From Phorcus lineatus (Eukaryota; Mollusca; Gastropoda; Trochida; Trochidae), in the NCBI GenBank assembly GCA_921293015.1, contig OV121090.1, positions 4,898,001 through 4,962,000 of the forward strand: a stretch of DNA of 64,000 nucleotides, given 5' to 3'. Of this stretch, positions 21,701-30,059 are shown in pieces; position 1 is the stretch's first letter; every line of letters starts with the position of its first letter. The notes beneath the pieces were generated by a model that worked only from the letters and a program-made list of their open reading frames with translations, made no database searches and was not told the DNA's origin. The position numbers and the translations under genes were made by a program.

Positions 21701-24700
21701 TTATAACTACAGTCACCACTGCAGCATTTTCGATTCTGGTTGTTAGGGTCACAAGTTTGGTAGTCTTGTATGCACTGAAGACGTAAGATTGTGATGTCAG
21801 GATTTATTGTTTTTATTTAAATTCATGCAAAACAAACATTGAAAAGAAGGGTAAACGTTTGACCTAAACTCGGTTTTCTGTTTCTTACCTGTCCATTGCC
21901 TGGCCTACACGTGTAAGAGCCCATGTTATAACTACAATCACCACTGCAGCATTTTCGGTTCTGGTTGTTAGGATCACAAGTTTGGTAGTCCTGTATGCAC
22001 TGCAAGTAAATAAATGAGATTGTGTTATCAAAATGTATGCGGTGATTTTGATCAATTGTACAAAGAAAACTAAAGGAGCGGTACGTAGATTGACCTAAAC
22101 TCGATTTTCTATTTCTTACCTGTCCATTGCCTGGCCTACACGTGTAGGAGCCCATGTTATAACTACAGTCACCACTGCAGCATTTTCGGTTCTGGTTGTT
22201 GGGGTCGCATGTTTGGTAGTCTTCTATGCACTGCAAGTAATACGTTTGTGTTTTCAAAATGTATAGTTTTGTTTCAATTGATAATAAATAAATAGCAATT
22301 GCTTTGCGTCAATCTGATTCGTTGAACACGGTAATAGAAGTTCAGTTCATGCCTCCATAAACTTAATTTCGTGACGTCACATCATTTTAAGCCACGCCTA
22401 TCGACGGAACTATTTGTAAACAAGTTACGTTTTTCTAAAAATAGCAACACTTTGTGCCATGCCACTTCTTGAAAGTAGGTAAATAAAAAATTAACATAAT
22501 TCAGTATGAAATAATTATTGTTGCCAAAGGTTCTAAAGGTAGTCCTTTTCATAATAAACAAGAGAGCTCTATCAGAAATTACAACCGATCGTGTTCCACC
22601 CCACAGAAGGCAAATGTCATTGTTCAATGCTCTCGTGGCCGTTGCAGGGAGGTTGGCAAAGTAATGTCGTTAAGTTCATGAACAGAGTTAAGCTTGGCTC
22701 CTCAACAAGTTTAAGAACAGTGTGCTGTTTCATCAGATTCCGTTAGATCGAGATCATAACACCACCAGTATATGGCATCTACGAGGGTAAATTCGGCTGG
22801 TTTCCTCTCCGAGTTCTACGTTCGCGATCTGTGTTTACAACTGTGAGAATTAGCAATGTCAAGACCACGTGTGACGGACGTACGATAAGTTCATGGCCAA
22901 GTGCGATTTAGATTTTCATTGGCTGATGAACGTTTTGTAGGCGGGGCTAGGGATCCGATGACGTTTTGATTGACATTTTATCTCTTTCATGCTGTTGAGC
23001 GTTGAATTCATTCGCGTATATAGTGCAGCTCTATTTGGTGCAAATATGTATATTTAGAGCAATAAAATGTTTTTAAAACAACTAGTATGTATATATTTAT
23101 TTATAAGAATTGACTTCAACATTTATTAAGTTCATGGAGGTATAAACTTAAAAACCGATGTGCAAACTCGNNNNNNNNNNNNNNNNNNNNNNNNNNNNNN
23201 NNNNNNNNNNNNNNNNNNNNNNNNNNNNNNNNNNNNNNNNNNNNNNNNNNNNNNNNNNNNNNNNNNNNNNNNNNNNNNNNNNNNNNNNNNNNNNNNNNNN
23301 NNNNNNNNNNNNNNNNNNNNNNNNNNNNNNNNNNNNNNNNNNNNNNNNNNNNNNNNNNNNNNNNNNNNNNCAACTAGTATGTATATATTTATTTATAAGA
23401 ATTGACTTCAACATTTATTAAGTTCATGGAGGTATAAACTTAAAAACCGATGTGCTAACTCGGCGTAAATCCGCTACGCGGAATCACACAGTTTGCACAT
23501 CGGTTTTTAAGTTTATACCTCCATGAACTTAATAAATATTGAAGTCAATTCTTAGATAAAAGAACATTTATAAGAAAGGTAGATATTTTACCTAAATTTA
23601 AAATTTTGTTTCTTACCTGTCCATTGCCTGGCCTACACGTATAAGAGCCCATGTTATAACTACAGTCACCACTGCAACATTTTCGGTTCTGGTTGTTAGG
23701 GTCGCATGTTTGGTAGTCTTGTATACACTGAAAATGATATGGATTGTGATGTCAAAATGTATGGTTGTATTTCAAGTCATGGTTAATGACATGCCCATGA
23801 CGGGGAAGATGTTTTGACCTAATATTGGTATTTTATTCCTTACCTGTCCATTGCCTGGCCTACACGTGTAAGAGCCCATGTTATAACTACAGTCACCACT
23901 GCAGCATTTTCGGTTATAAAAGAACATTTATAAGAAAGGTAGAGATAAAAGAACATTTATAAGAAAGTTAGATATTTTACCTAATTTTAAAATTTTGTTT
24001 CTTACCTGTCCATTGCCTGGCCTACACGTGTAAGAGCCCATGTTATAACTACAGTCACCACTGCAACATTTTCGGTTCTGGTTGTTAGGATCGCATGTTT
24101 GGTAGTCTTGTATACACTGAAAATGATATGGATTGTGATGTCAAAATGTATGGTTGTATTTCAAGTCATGGTTAATGACATGCCCATGACGGGGAAGATG
24201 TTTTGACCTAATATTGGTATTTTATTCCTTACCTGTCCATTGCCTGGCCTACACGTGTAAGAGCCCATGTTATAACTACAGTCACCACTGCAGCATTTTC
24301 GGTTCTGGTTGTTAGGGTCGCATGTTTGATAGTCTTGTATGCACTGCAAGTGATTAGTTTGTGTTTTTAAATTGTATAGTTGTGTTTCCATGGATTTTGA
24401 AATGAAATGTATAAGAAAGGAAAGTTTTTTACCGATTTTCAAAGTGGTGTTTCTTACCTGCCCATTGCCTGGCCTACACGTGTAAGATCCCATGTTATAA
24501 CTGCAGTCACCACTGCAGCATTTTCGGTTCTGGTTGTTAGGGTCGCATGTTTGATAGTCTTGTATGCACTGCAAGTGATTAGTTTGTGTTTACAATATGT
24601 ATAGTTTTGTTTCTATCGATTTGAAAGGAAATTTATTTGAAAGGAAAATATTTAACCTATATTCGAAATGGTGTTTTTCTTACCTGTCCATTGCCTGGTC

Positions 24701-27700
24701 TACACGTGTAAGATCCCATGTTATAACTGCAGTCACCACTACAGCATTTTCGGTTCTGGTTGTTAGGATCACAAGTTTGATAGTCTTGTATGCACTGCAA
24801 TTAATGAGTTTGTGTTAACTAAATGTAAAGTTGTATTTCTATTGATTTCAAAGGAAATTAATTAGAAAGAAAAATATTTAATCTCTATTCGAAATGATGT
24901 GTCTTACTTGTCCATTGCCTGGCCTACACGTGTAAGATCCCTGATTATAACTGCAGTCACCGCTGCAACATTTTCGGTTCTGGTTGTTAGGATCACAAGT
25001 TTGGTAGTCTTGTATGCACTGAAAAACAAGAGATTGTGTTGTAAACATGCATGATTTAAAATCTTTTTATGGTTAGAACCATAACAGAAAGGGAAGATGT
25101 GAAGGCCCTCTTAGTGATACGGCGTTTCTTACCTGTCCATTGCCTGGCCTACACGTGTAAGATCCCTGATTATAACTACAGTCACCACTGCAGCATTTTC
25201 GGTTCTGGTTGTTAGGATCACAAGTTTGGTAGTCTTGTATGCACTGAAAAACAACAGATTGTGTTGTAAACATGCATGATTTAAAATCTTTTTATGGTTA
25301 GAACCATAACAGAAAGGGAAGATGTGAAGGCCCTCTTAGTGATACGGCGTTTCTTACCTGTCCATTGCCTGGCCTACACGTGTAAGATCCCTGATTATAA
25401 CTACAGTCACCACTGCAGCATTTTCGGTTCTGGTTGTTAGGATCACAAGTTTGGTAGTCTTGTATGCACTGAAAAACAAGAGATTGTGTTGTAAAAATGT
25501 ATGATTTAAAATCTATTTATGGTTAGAACCATATCAGCAACAGAAGATTAAAAGCCCTCTAAGTGATAAGGCGTTTCTTACCTGTCCATTGCCTGGCCTA
25601 CACGTGTAAGATCCCATATTATAACTACAGTCACCACTGCAGCATTTTCGGTTCTGGTTGTTAGGGTCACAAGTTTGGTAGTCTTGTATGCACTGAAAAA
25701 CAACAGATTGTGTTGTAAACATGCATGATTTAAAATCTTTTTATGGTTAGAACCATATCAGCAACAGAAGATGTGAAGGCCATCTAAGTGATACGGCGTT
25801 TCTTACCTGTCCATTGCCTGGCCTACACGTGTAAGATCCCATATTATAACTACAGTCACCACTGCAGCATTTTCGGTTTTGGTTGTTAGGATCACAAGTT
25901 TGGTAGTCTTGTATGCACTGAAAAACAAGAGATTGTGTTGTAAAAATGTATGATTTAAAATCTATTTATGGTTAGAACCATATCAGCAACAGAAGATTAA
26001 AGGCCCTCTAAGTGATAAGGCGTTTCTTACCTGTCCATTGCCTGGCCTACACGTGTAAGAACCCATGTTATAACTACAGTCACCACTGCAGCATTTTCGG
26101 TTCTGGTTGTTAGGATCACAAGTTTGGTAGTCTTGTATGCACTGCAAGTAATGAGTTTGTTTTATGAAAATAATGGGTTTTGGATGTATTGAAATATAAA
26201 CAAAATTAATCCCTAAAATGTTTGGTTTACACGTATTAAAACGCCTAATGTTGGCATAAGATTGCGAACAGCACATGTTGACATTTTTGTCTACACTTGA
26301 GTGATCACATGTATTTCTGACAACGACAATTTCCGATGTATATGTATGTATATATTCCATTCCCAACTTTAGATATTATAAAAAGTTATATAGTTGAGGG
26401 TTATATAAACAATTTTAAGCATCGAGAATATTGAAGGCTTTTATTTCTCTTAAGATCGGGGGAATTACCATTAATGATAAATGTTGGTTAATGAGGCGGT
26501 ATTGTTCGGAATGAAAGATTTTGTAGAATGTGTATGGATGGATATATTGAAGATGAATACCATTTTGTGTTACTTTACCAATTTGAGAGATAATTATATT
26601 CCTAAATATTTCTGGAAAAATCATTCTATCCATAAATTTTATTAAAGAAGCTTTAAGGATACGATGTGTTTGAATTGTGTTTCAAACCATTATTTCACTA
26701 TATTTACTTATTCTAAAACTTTTGTGCTGGAGCCGATGGCCTTTATTCCGAATAAACATTGACTTAACATTAAATTTAAACAGATTTTTGAAACTGAATA
26801 CCAATACTCTATATTACATTTATCAAATGCTTACTCTTTATATACGTAGCTCACAATATACGTAGCAGTTTCTTTGGCCTACTTTAACCAAGGGCAGGTA
26901 ATTCAGTAGGATATTCCGACTGCAATGTCACCGATTTGATGAAGTGAAGAGCTTGGGGACATTTAGTTTGCCTAATTTCGATTTCGTGTTACGAGGAATC
27001 AGTCATGAAAAATGACTGTAACGGGACTAACTCCTTCTATAAGGCTCTATCCTCTTACGTGCAAGGAGTTTGGCTGATTTCAGACCGTAGTAGGGAGGAA
27101 AGCCTCTAAAAGAACGGGTTCGAATCAAGGCAGTAGAACTATTACAAAAGAAATCTCCTCGGGACAAGGTCGTGTTTATCAGAATGATACAGAAACCGCT
27201 TTGTGTAGCATATTAGCACTTTATAACAATCTCAAAGTGCTAATTACAGTCTTTGAATTAGTAGAATGGACCTTTAACATCTATTTCATTTGAAGTAAAA
27301 ATGTAGCATTATATAACAATTTTAAGAATCAATCGAAAACATAATCTTGTAGAACTGTTCGAATCCTTATTTATTATTTGACTCATGTTGAGAAACATGA
27401 ATATGTAACGGTTCAAAATATTAAGTGTTTATTGGCGGCTTGAAAAGGGGGGTCCAAATTTCGACATCGCCCCGTCCCCTTCCCGACCCCTGACTAAGGC
27501 TTTACGTGGTTTATTCTGATATTATTCACCTGTCCGCCTCCACTGCAAGTGGGGATTCCGTTGCTGTTAGTTACACACTGCCCAGAACAACACCGCCTCT
27601 GACCACCGTTAGGGTTGCACAACTCATTTTGGGGGATACACTTTAAACAATAAACAAAAGATGTTAATTCTTTTTTTATCAAGGATAAAAAAAATTTCAA

Positions 27701-29196
27701 ATACCGACGTAGTCATACAAATTGAATACATATTTGATTCAGTGAAGTTTTTCATGCAGCATATTTGAAAATAATAGACCACATTTAAAATTTATATATG
27801 TGTGTGTATATATATATATATATATATTGACGAAATACTAGTATCGGATTAAAATGATTCTGCAAACGACTATGTGAAGTAAGTTATATTTAATATATAT
27901 ATATATATATATGTTTAGGATGATTATATAAGATGCAATTAAGTCAAGCCCAAATTAATCAAGTGATTCTTTAACAAGGAAAACACTACCTAACGTAAAA
28001 TCTCGTACCTGCGAGTTTCCGGAAGAACAACGGTAAGAGTTGCCGTTTTGTGTGCATTTACCCGATCCGCAACACTGAGTCAACATCGGGAGACAGGGAG
28101 AATTCGCTTCAGTGCACTGTCAAACATATGAATGATCGTATTCTAGGGACAATATAACGGAGAGAACGCTAGGTTAGTTCTATTCTCGAATTCGATCGGT
28201 TCAAATCCTTTCTAAAGATGCCATGTTCAAAACGTAAATTTCATGTAGTTGAAATGCTATTTTCATCTTACTTATTTGTAGGTAGTAAAATCCTCTTGAC
28301 ATTAGAAGAAAAAGGTGAGTTAATAACCGAAAATATTCATTATCAAAATTATATCAATTGCCCAATTAACAATATTTAAATAATATCTACGAAACAATTA
28401 TTTTTCCTCAATTGTCCATAAGATCCAGTCATTGGCATTAGTCTAGCTTCAAAAAGTCACTTGAGGCATTAGTCGAACTTCAAAAAGTGGCTTGAGGCAT
28501 TAGTTGCTGCAAAACTTTGATTTGAGCCATTATTCGAGCTATAAAAAATTGATAAATGAGTCAGTTCTCATGTTTCAAGGATTGTGATGAGGCAGTGACA
28601 GTCGAGATTCAAGAAACTGGTATTTGGCATAAGTCGAACTGCAAGAAACTGGTATTTGGCATTAGCCGAACTTCAAGAAACTGGAAATTGGCATTAGTCG
28701 CGATTCAAGAAACTGATATTGGGCATTTGTCAAGCTTCATTTATTTGCCCAAAACCTACCAAGGAATGATTTTCAATAAAACAATAAGTGAATTCTGTCA
28801 TCCTCTTAAACAAACTTGAATTTATACGAATATCAAACATCTCCTGGATTTGTCAGTCACTGTCAGTACTCACACCTGTAAAACCCTTACAAAGATCTCA
28901 CTGCTGCAGAGCGAAAATCAGAAATACTCGACAAAAATAACTTAGGGATATTATATATTAATGATTTATATTTCATAAGGTGAAATGAGATGATAACTCT
29001 AATGATTTCTAAACTTCCTCATATTCCTAATTATTTTTGAGTTAAACTTGCTAAACTTTGAGTTAAACTTGATCTTCAAAGACCTCACCATTTTGGTTGG
29101 ATTGTCCCCCTCTGTTTGTCTGACTTCCACTTCCTTCTCAGCTGAGACGCAAAACATCACCAGCAGAGCGTAGAGCAGACCAGGTAACCACATCAT
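15430..29196 (-). CDS. secreted tandem-knottin polyprotein gene (whole CDS span)
   Basis: Multi-exon gene with signal exon 29089-29196, divergent six-Cys exons 28009-28116 and 27530-27640, nineteen intact 111-bp six-Cys exons between 26141 and 19787, and terminal exon 15430-15789. Every junction is GT-AG and phase 0, so each internal exon is a self-contained 36-37-residue module. If all intact exons are used the product is about 930 residues with 22 domains. Cys spacing in the core exons is C-x6-C-x8-C-C-x3-C-x8-C, the order shared by inhibitor cystine knots, including conotoxin framework VI/VII, spider knottins and some antimicrobial and inhibitor peptides. Domains are joined by a six-residue linker (RPGNGQ) with no dibasic processing site, so a beads-on-a-string secreted protein seems likelier than a precursor of free peptides. 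Function is unknown; defence, mucus, shell matrix or toxin-like roles cannot be told apart from sequence. Confidence 0.85.
15797..15912. repeat. 12/24-bp minisatellite beside the last acceptor
   Basis: Iterations of gaggattgatgaagt and gaggattgatgatga units. On the gene strand this is a run of CATCAATCCTCA-type pyrimidine-rich units ending about 7 bp from the acceptor of the terminal exon, so it may serve as an extended polypyrimidine tract. Confidence 0.9.
15930..16065. repeat. foldback element, family F1 copy 1
   Basis: Two adjacent hairpins: aaattgtataacatcgc / gcgatgttatacaattt around a gtagcgaagcgaa loop, then gcactgtgttatgatc / gatcataacacagtgc. The left flank (ggattgttttacattttttg then gcctctatcgatgtataaca) recurs at 49765-49815, so this is a mobile family. 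Confidence 0.8.
16066..18205 (+). pseudogene. 5'-truncated non-LTR retrotransposon (CR1/Rex-like), dead
   Basis: Reverse-transcriptase ORF in pieces: a linker region with FPNNKPWVTKDMKN (about 16290), fingers with KATGPDNLKGIVLKSCA (about 16716), palm FVDFSSAFNTI (17033-17065), GAPQGCVLSPVLF (about 17203), and the catalytic YADD at about 17298 followed by the thumb. Inactivating lesions are a frameshift near 16160, a stop at about 16407, loss of the block between WKESTI and LDPLQFAYR near 16850-16900, and a stop right after FNTI at 17063. It ends in a TCTTA/TATCT tandem tail at 18182-18202, as CR1/L2/Rex elements do. It sits sense-reversed inside the last intron of the knottin gene. Confidence 0.9.
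18206..19786. other. remainder of last knottin intron
   Basis: Non-coding. Contains the CRE-bearing tandem repeat at 18895-19020; otherwise AT-rich with no recognised element. Confidence 0.5.
18895..19020. repeat. about 33-bp tandem repeat with TGACGTCA palindromes
   Basis: About three units of the type tgacgtcattatgtttatga. The perfect CRE palindrome TGACGTCA occurs at 18913, 18930, 18946 and 18963, and degenerate TGATGTCA forms follow. It could bind CREB/ATF-type factors, but the repeat structure alone explains the clustering. Confidence 0.85.
19787..19897 (-). CDS. knottin exon, array position 19 (last before the terminal exon)
   Basis: 111 bp, donor CAG|gtaaga. The most divergent intact array member: it starts CIEDNLTC, has RRCC instead of RKCC, GNC in place of GDC, and RSGNGQ as linker. 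All six cysteines are kept. Confidence 0.85.
20000..20110 (-). CDS. knottin exon, array position 18
   Basis: 111 bp with good donor and acceptor. RRCC before the third and fourth Cys, and GDCGYYQGS in loop 5; six cysteines conserved. Confidence 0.88.
20210..20320 (-). pseudogene. degenerate full-length knottin exon
   Basis: Aligns over all 37 codons but the fifth cysteine is Phe (TGT to TTT). The donor GT is lost (CAG|attt), and a stop codon lies in frame one codon past the exon end (20204-20206). It also has CIADYHKC and CWPGNGQ changes. It is either skipped or, if included, terminates the protein here. Its upstream intron (20321-20390) resembles the one beside the first array exon (26142-26210), not its immediate neighbours. 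Confidence 0.85.
20415..20735 (+). repeat. dispersed repeat family A, partial copy in a knottin intron
   Basis: Contains the family landmarks taatcgaaaaccggacaa and cgcgacaatgactcaaacgt, and a tttgaacttgacacaggaca region. Its insertion explains why exons at 20210 and 20804 are 594 bp apart instead of about 225. Confidence 0.55.
20804..20914 (-). CDS. knottin exon, array position 17
   Basis: 111 bp, Gln form of loop 5 (SYNQGSYTC), starts CIQDYQTC. Both splice sites are canonical. Confidence 0.9.
21031..21101 (-). pseudogene. truncated knottin exon B
   Basis: Only the 3' two thirds of the exon remains. It diverges abruptly after the NRK-CC block (plus-strand gcattttcggt), losing cysteines 1 and 2 and the acceptor. 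The sixth cysteine is also changed (TGT to AGC), and the donor is weak (CAA|gttaca). It lies inside a 367-bp duplicated segment. Confidence 0.85.
21171..21281 (-). CDS. knottin exon, array position 16
   Basis: 111 bp, Gln form of loop 5. Its downstream flank matches that of the exon at 20804, as expected for a recent 367-bp duplication. Confidence 0.9.
21398..21508 (-). CDS. knottin exon, array position 15
   Basis: 111 bp, starts CIEDYQTC, Met form of loop 5 (SYNMGSYTC). Canonical splice sites. Confidence 0.9.
21664..21774 (-). CDS. knottin exon, array position 14
   Basis: 111 bp, Met form; the linker is KPGNGQ instead of RPGNGQ. Confidence 0.9.
21889..21999 (-). CDS. knottin exon, array position 13
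   Basis: 111 bp, consensus Met form. The intron between this and the exon at 22120 is 120 nt and free of stops in frame. Confidence 0.9.
22120..22230 (-). CDS. knottin exon, array position 12
   Basis: 111 bp, starts CIEDYQTC, Met form. It is the first intact exon on the 3' side of the foldback insertion and assembly gap. Confidence 0.9.
22290..23078. other. inserted non-coding segment in a knottin intron
   Basis: About 790 bp with no similarity noticed to the array. It carries catgcctccataaacttaat at 22349, related to the arms of the palindrome at 23396-23555, so the whole 22.3-23.56 kb block may be one inserted element of which the palindrome is an end. Slightly more GC-rich near 22750-22930. 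No ORF. Confidence 0.5.
23079..23170. repeat. gap-flanking copy of palindrome arm
   Basis: Almost identical, in direct orientation, to 23371-23462 on the far side of the N run. This suggests that two contigs ended in the same hairpin arm and the gap is an overlap rather than missing sequence. Confidence 0.85.
23171..23370. other. assembly gap (200 N)
   Basis: Exactly 200 N, a fixed-size scaffolding gap. Frames that appear to run through it are artefacts. Further knottin exons could be hidden here. Confidence 0.99.
23396..23555. repeat. long palindrome (foldback) at the gap edge
   Basis: Arms of about 58 bp (aagaattgacttcaa...tttaagtttatacctcc type) around a loop containing cgtaaatccgctacgcggaa. 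The structure explains the failure of assembly here. Confidence 0.9.
23617..23727 (-). CDS. knottin exon, array position 11
   Basis: 111 bp, first Cys codon TGT, Met form. Its intron matches the one next to the exon at 24006, marking a 389-bp duplication. Confidence 0.9.
23844..23915 (-). pseudogene. truncated knottin exon A
   Basis: Intact donor side, but homology stops at plus-strand gcattttcggtt, so cysteines 1 and 2 and the acceptor are missing. A direct repeat of ataaaagaacatttataaga (23916 and 23945) follows at the junction. The breakpoint lies within two bases of that of truncated exon B. Confidence 0.88.
24006..24116 (-). CDS. knottin exon, array position 10
   Basis: 111 bp, first Cys codon TGT, Met form, consensus protein. 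Confidence 0.9.
24233..24343 (-). CDS. knottin exon, array position 9
   Basis: 111 bp, Met form, consensus. The 114-nt intron separating it from the exon at 24458 is open in frame. Confidence 0.9.
24458..24568 (-). CDS. knottin exon, array position 8
   Basis: 111 bp, Met form, consensus; only synonymous differences from neighbours noticed. Confidence 0.9.
24684..24794 (-). CDS. knottin exon, array position 7
   Basis: 111 bp, Met form, consensus protein, canonical splice sites. Confidence 0.9.
24908..25018 (-). CDS. knottin exon, array position 6
   Basis: 111 bp, Gln form of loop 5. The final codon is CAA, so the donor context is CAA|gtaaga, slightly weaker than CAG|gtaaga elsewhere but still canonical GT. 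Confidence 0.88.
25133..25243 (-). CDS. knottin exon, array position 5
   Basis: 111 bp, Gln form. The exon and both introns are almost identical to the next unit at 25358, so this is a very recent 225-bp duplication. Confidence 0.9.
25358..25468 (-). CDS. knottin exon, array position 4
   Basis: 111 bp, Gln form, sister copy of the unit at 25133. Confidence 0.9.
25582..25692 (-). CDS. knottin exon, array position 3
   Basis: 111 bp, Met form. Its 3' intron pairs better with the unit at 26031 (449 bp away) than with the adjacent one, a hint of a two-unit higher-order repeat. Confidence 0.9.
25807..25917 (-). CDS. knottin exon, array position 2
   Basis: 111 bp, Met form, consensus protein, canonical splice sites. 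Confidence 0.9.
26031..26141 (-). CDS. knottin exon, array position 1 (5'-most of the array)
   Basis: 111 bp, Met form, consensus. Preceded by a 1.39-kb intron that separates the homogeneous array from the two divergent leading domains. Confidence 0.9.
26430..26700 (+). pseudogene. LINE 3' ORF fragment in a knottin intron
   Basis: A frame near 26515 reads CRMCMDGYIEDEYHF, the C-x-x-C...iEdE-x-HF module typical of the C-terminus of several invertebrate LINE proteins. It is followed after a frameshift by NYIPKYFWKNHSIHKF. No polymerase domain is present; dead 5'-truncated copy, antisense to the host gene. Confidence 0.6.
26701..27529. other. intron sequence
   Basis: Probable LINE 3' untranslated region up to about 26760, then unremarkable AT-rich intron. 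No exon or element ends seen; a B-box-like gggttcgaatc at about 27116 is isolated. Confidence 0.45.
27530..27640 (-). CDS. second divergent knottin exon
   Basis: 111 bp, phase 0-0. Starts CIPQNELC; spacing C-x6-C-x8-CC-x3-C-x9-C; ends CSGGGQ before donor gtgaat. It shares the loop lengths of the array exons, so it is the likely closest relative of the amplified unit, but it is only partly similar in sequence. Confidence 0.85.
27641..28008. other. intron with TA repeats and a Penelope-like scrap
   Basis: 27843-27912 (gattaaaatgattctgcaaa through a TA run) is an inverted match to 31034-31098, which is the end of the Penelope-like fragment there. TA runs lie at 27808-27830 and 27893-27912. Confidence 0.6.
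28009..28116 (-). CDS. first divergent knottin exon
   Basis: 108 bp (36 codons), phase 0-0, donor CAG|gtacga, acceptor gacag. Starts CTEANSPC; spacing C-x6-C-x6-CC-x4-C-x8-C; ends CSSGNSQ. It is the N-terminal domain after the signal peptide and is clearly diverged from the array. Confidence 0.85.
28433..28740. repeat. degenerate 31-36 bp minisatellite in intron 1
   Basis: About eight imperfect units of the type ggcattagtcgaacttcaag with aaactggta or aaagtggctt endings. Open frames here are repeat artefacts. Confidence 0.75.
29089..29196 (-). CDS. signal-peptide exon of the knottin gene
   Basis: 36 codons from ATG at 29196 (a second ATG follows directly) to donor ATG|gtgagg at 29089. Residues 1-19 (MMWLPGLLYALLVMFCVSA) form a textbook secretory signal with a VSA cleavage motif, followed by a short acidic propeptide-like segment EKEVEVRQTEGDNPTKM. 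The phase-0 end matches the phase-0 start of the next six-Cys exon. The open frame continues into the intron but without homology. Confidence 0.85.
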
Positions 29197-29210
29197 CCTC
29201 CGTCAGTGTT

Positions 29211-29997
29211 CTTAAAGGGGCAGGAGCACGTGTGGGGTTTTTTTTCAATAATTTCTTCAAATGTTTCGATTAAAAAGTCTATTATACCAAATTTATTGTC
29301 TTTCGATGGCCAATACATTACTCAACCCGATACTCCATAGTTAGAGGAAATAACGATACATTAAGTAAAAACCACTGGCGGCCATTTGTGTGTGAACACC
29401 TTCTAATACTTTAAGTGAGAGAAATTGATTTACATAGCTGAACTGATCATGGTACTTTCATTTGAAATTGGGTAATTTTCATTGAAAAATGATATCTTGC
29501 AATTTCAAGCGTTTATGAAAGTTTTTCCTGAGAATCTAAAAAAGGCGGTACTGGCATTTAGTATATTGTTGGCCCAATATCCGATATCAATGTTATTTTA
29601 TCGAGAGGTGCTTGTTTTTTGTTGAAAATTACCATTTCTATGCTTATTTTGTCATTAAAATCTTAAAAAGTTGGGATTTTTTTCATCGATTTTTATTTTA
29701 TTTCTAAAAACGATACCATAGTTTCGATCAGAAGAGTACACTATAGCGTGGCCAATAACCTAATGAAAGAGTTCTATGAAGGAGTATCGGGTTATTTGAT
29801 ATAATTTACGAAATAAAGTTGAATGCTCTGAGAAAAACTTTCTTTCAAAACATAAGTATTCACATAACCCGTAACAGACATATTTGCAATCCCTATAAAA
29901 ACCAAAAGTATTTAATCTTATTGATAAAGACACTTATTGCAAAATAATGTAAATTTACCAACGTTATTTCTCATTACAGAATGAGTGCACATCTTAC
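29211..29997 (-). other. probable 5'UTR intron of the knottin gene
   Basis: On the gene strand an acceptor-like tgctcctgcccctttaag ends at 29211, 14 bp before the start codon, and a donor ag|gtaaga begins at 29997. No other content was recognised in the stretch between. Confidence 0.4.
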
Positions 29998-30048
29998 CTT
30001 CAACAGATCTGAGTTGAGTATTTTGACTTACTTACCTTGGCTTATATA
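29998..30048 (-). promoter_or_regulatory. candidate promoter and first non-coding exon
   Basis: Gene-strand TATATAAG at 30048-30041 is followed about 30 bp later by a likely start and a short exon ending ttgaag|gtaagatg at 29998. A competing donor caag|gtaagtaag lies just after the TATA box (30037). Inferred from spacing only; no initiator was verified. Confidence 0.38.
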
Positions 30049-30059
30049 CTAATGTTATG

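Noticed and set aside
23116-23421. Open frames running through the N block
   Set aside because: Unknown bases cannot support a coding call.
19787-26141. Regular 225-bp repeats as a CRISPR array or plain satellite
   Set aside because: The unit contains a conserved coding exon with splice sites and cysteine conservation, and the genome is animal; repeat length and spacing do not fit CRISPR.
15430-29196. Calling the knottin gene a venom toxin
   Set aside because: The cystine-knot order is shared by inhibitors, antimicrobial and matrix proteins. The domains are homogenised and linked without processing sites, which is unlike diversified venom peptide precursors. No function is shown by the sequence.
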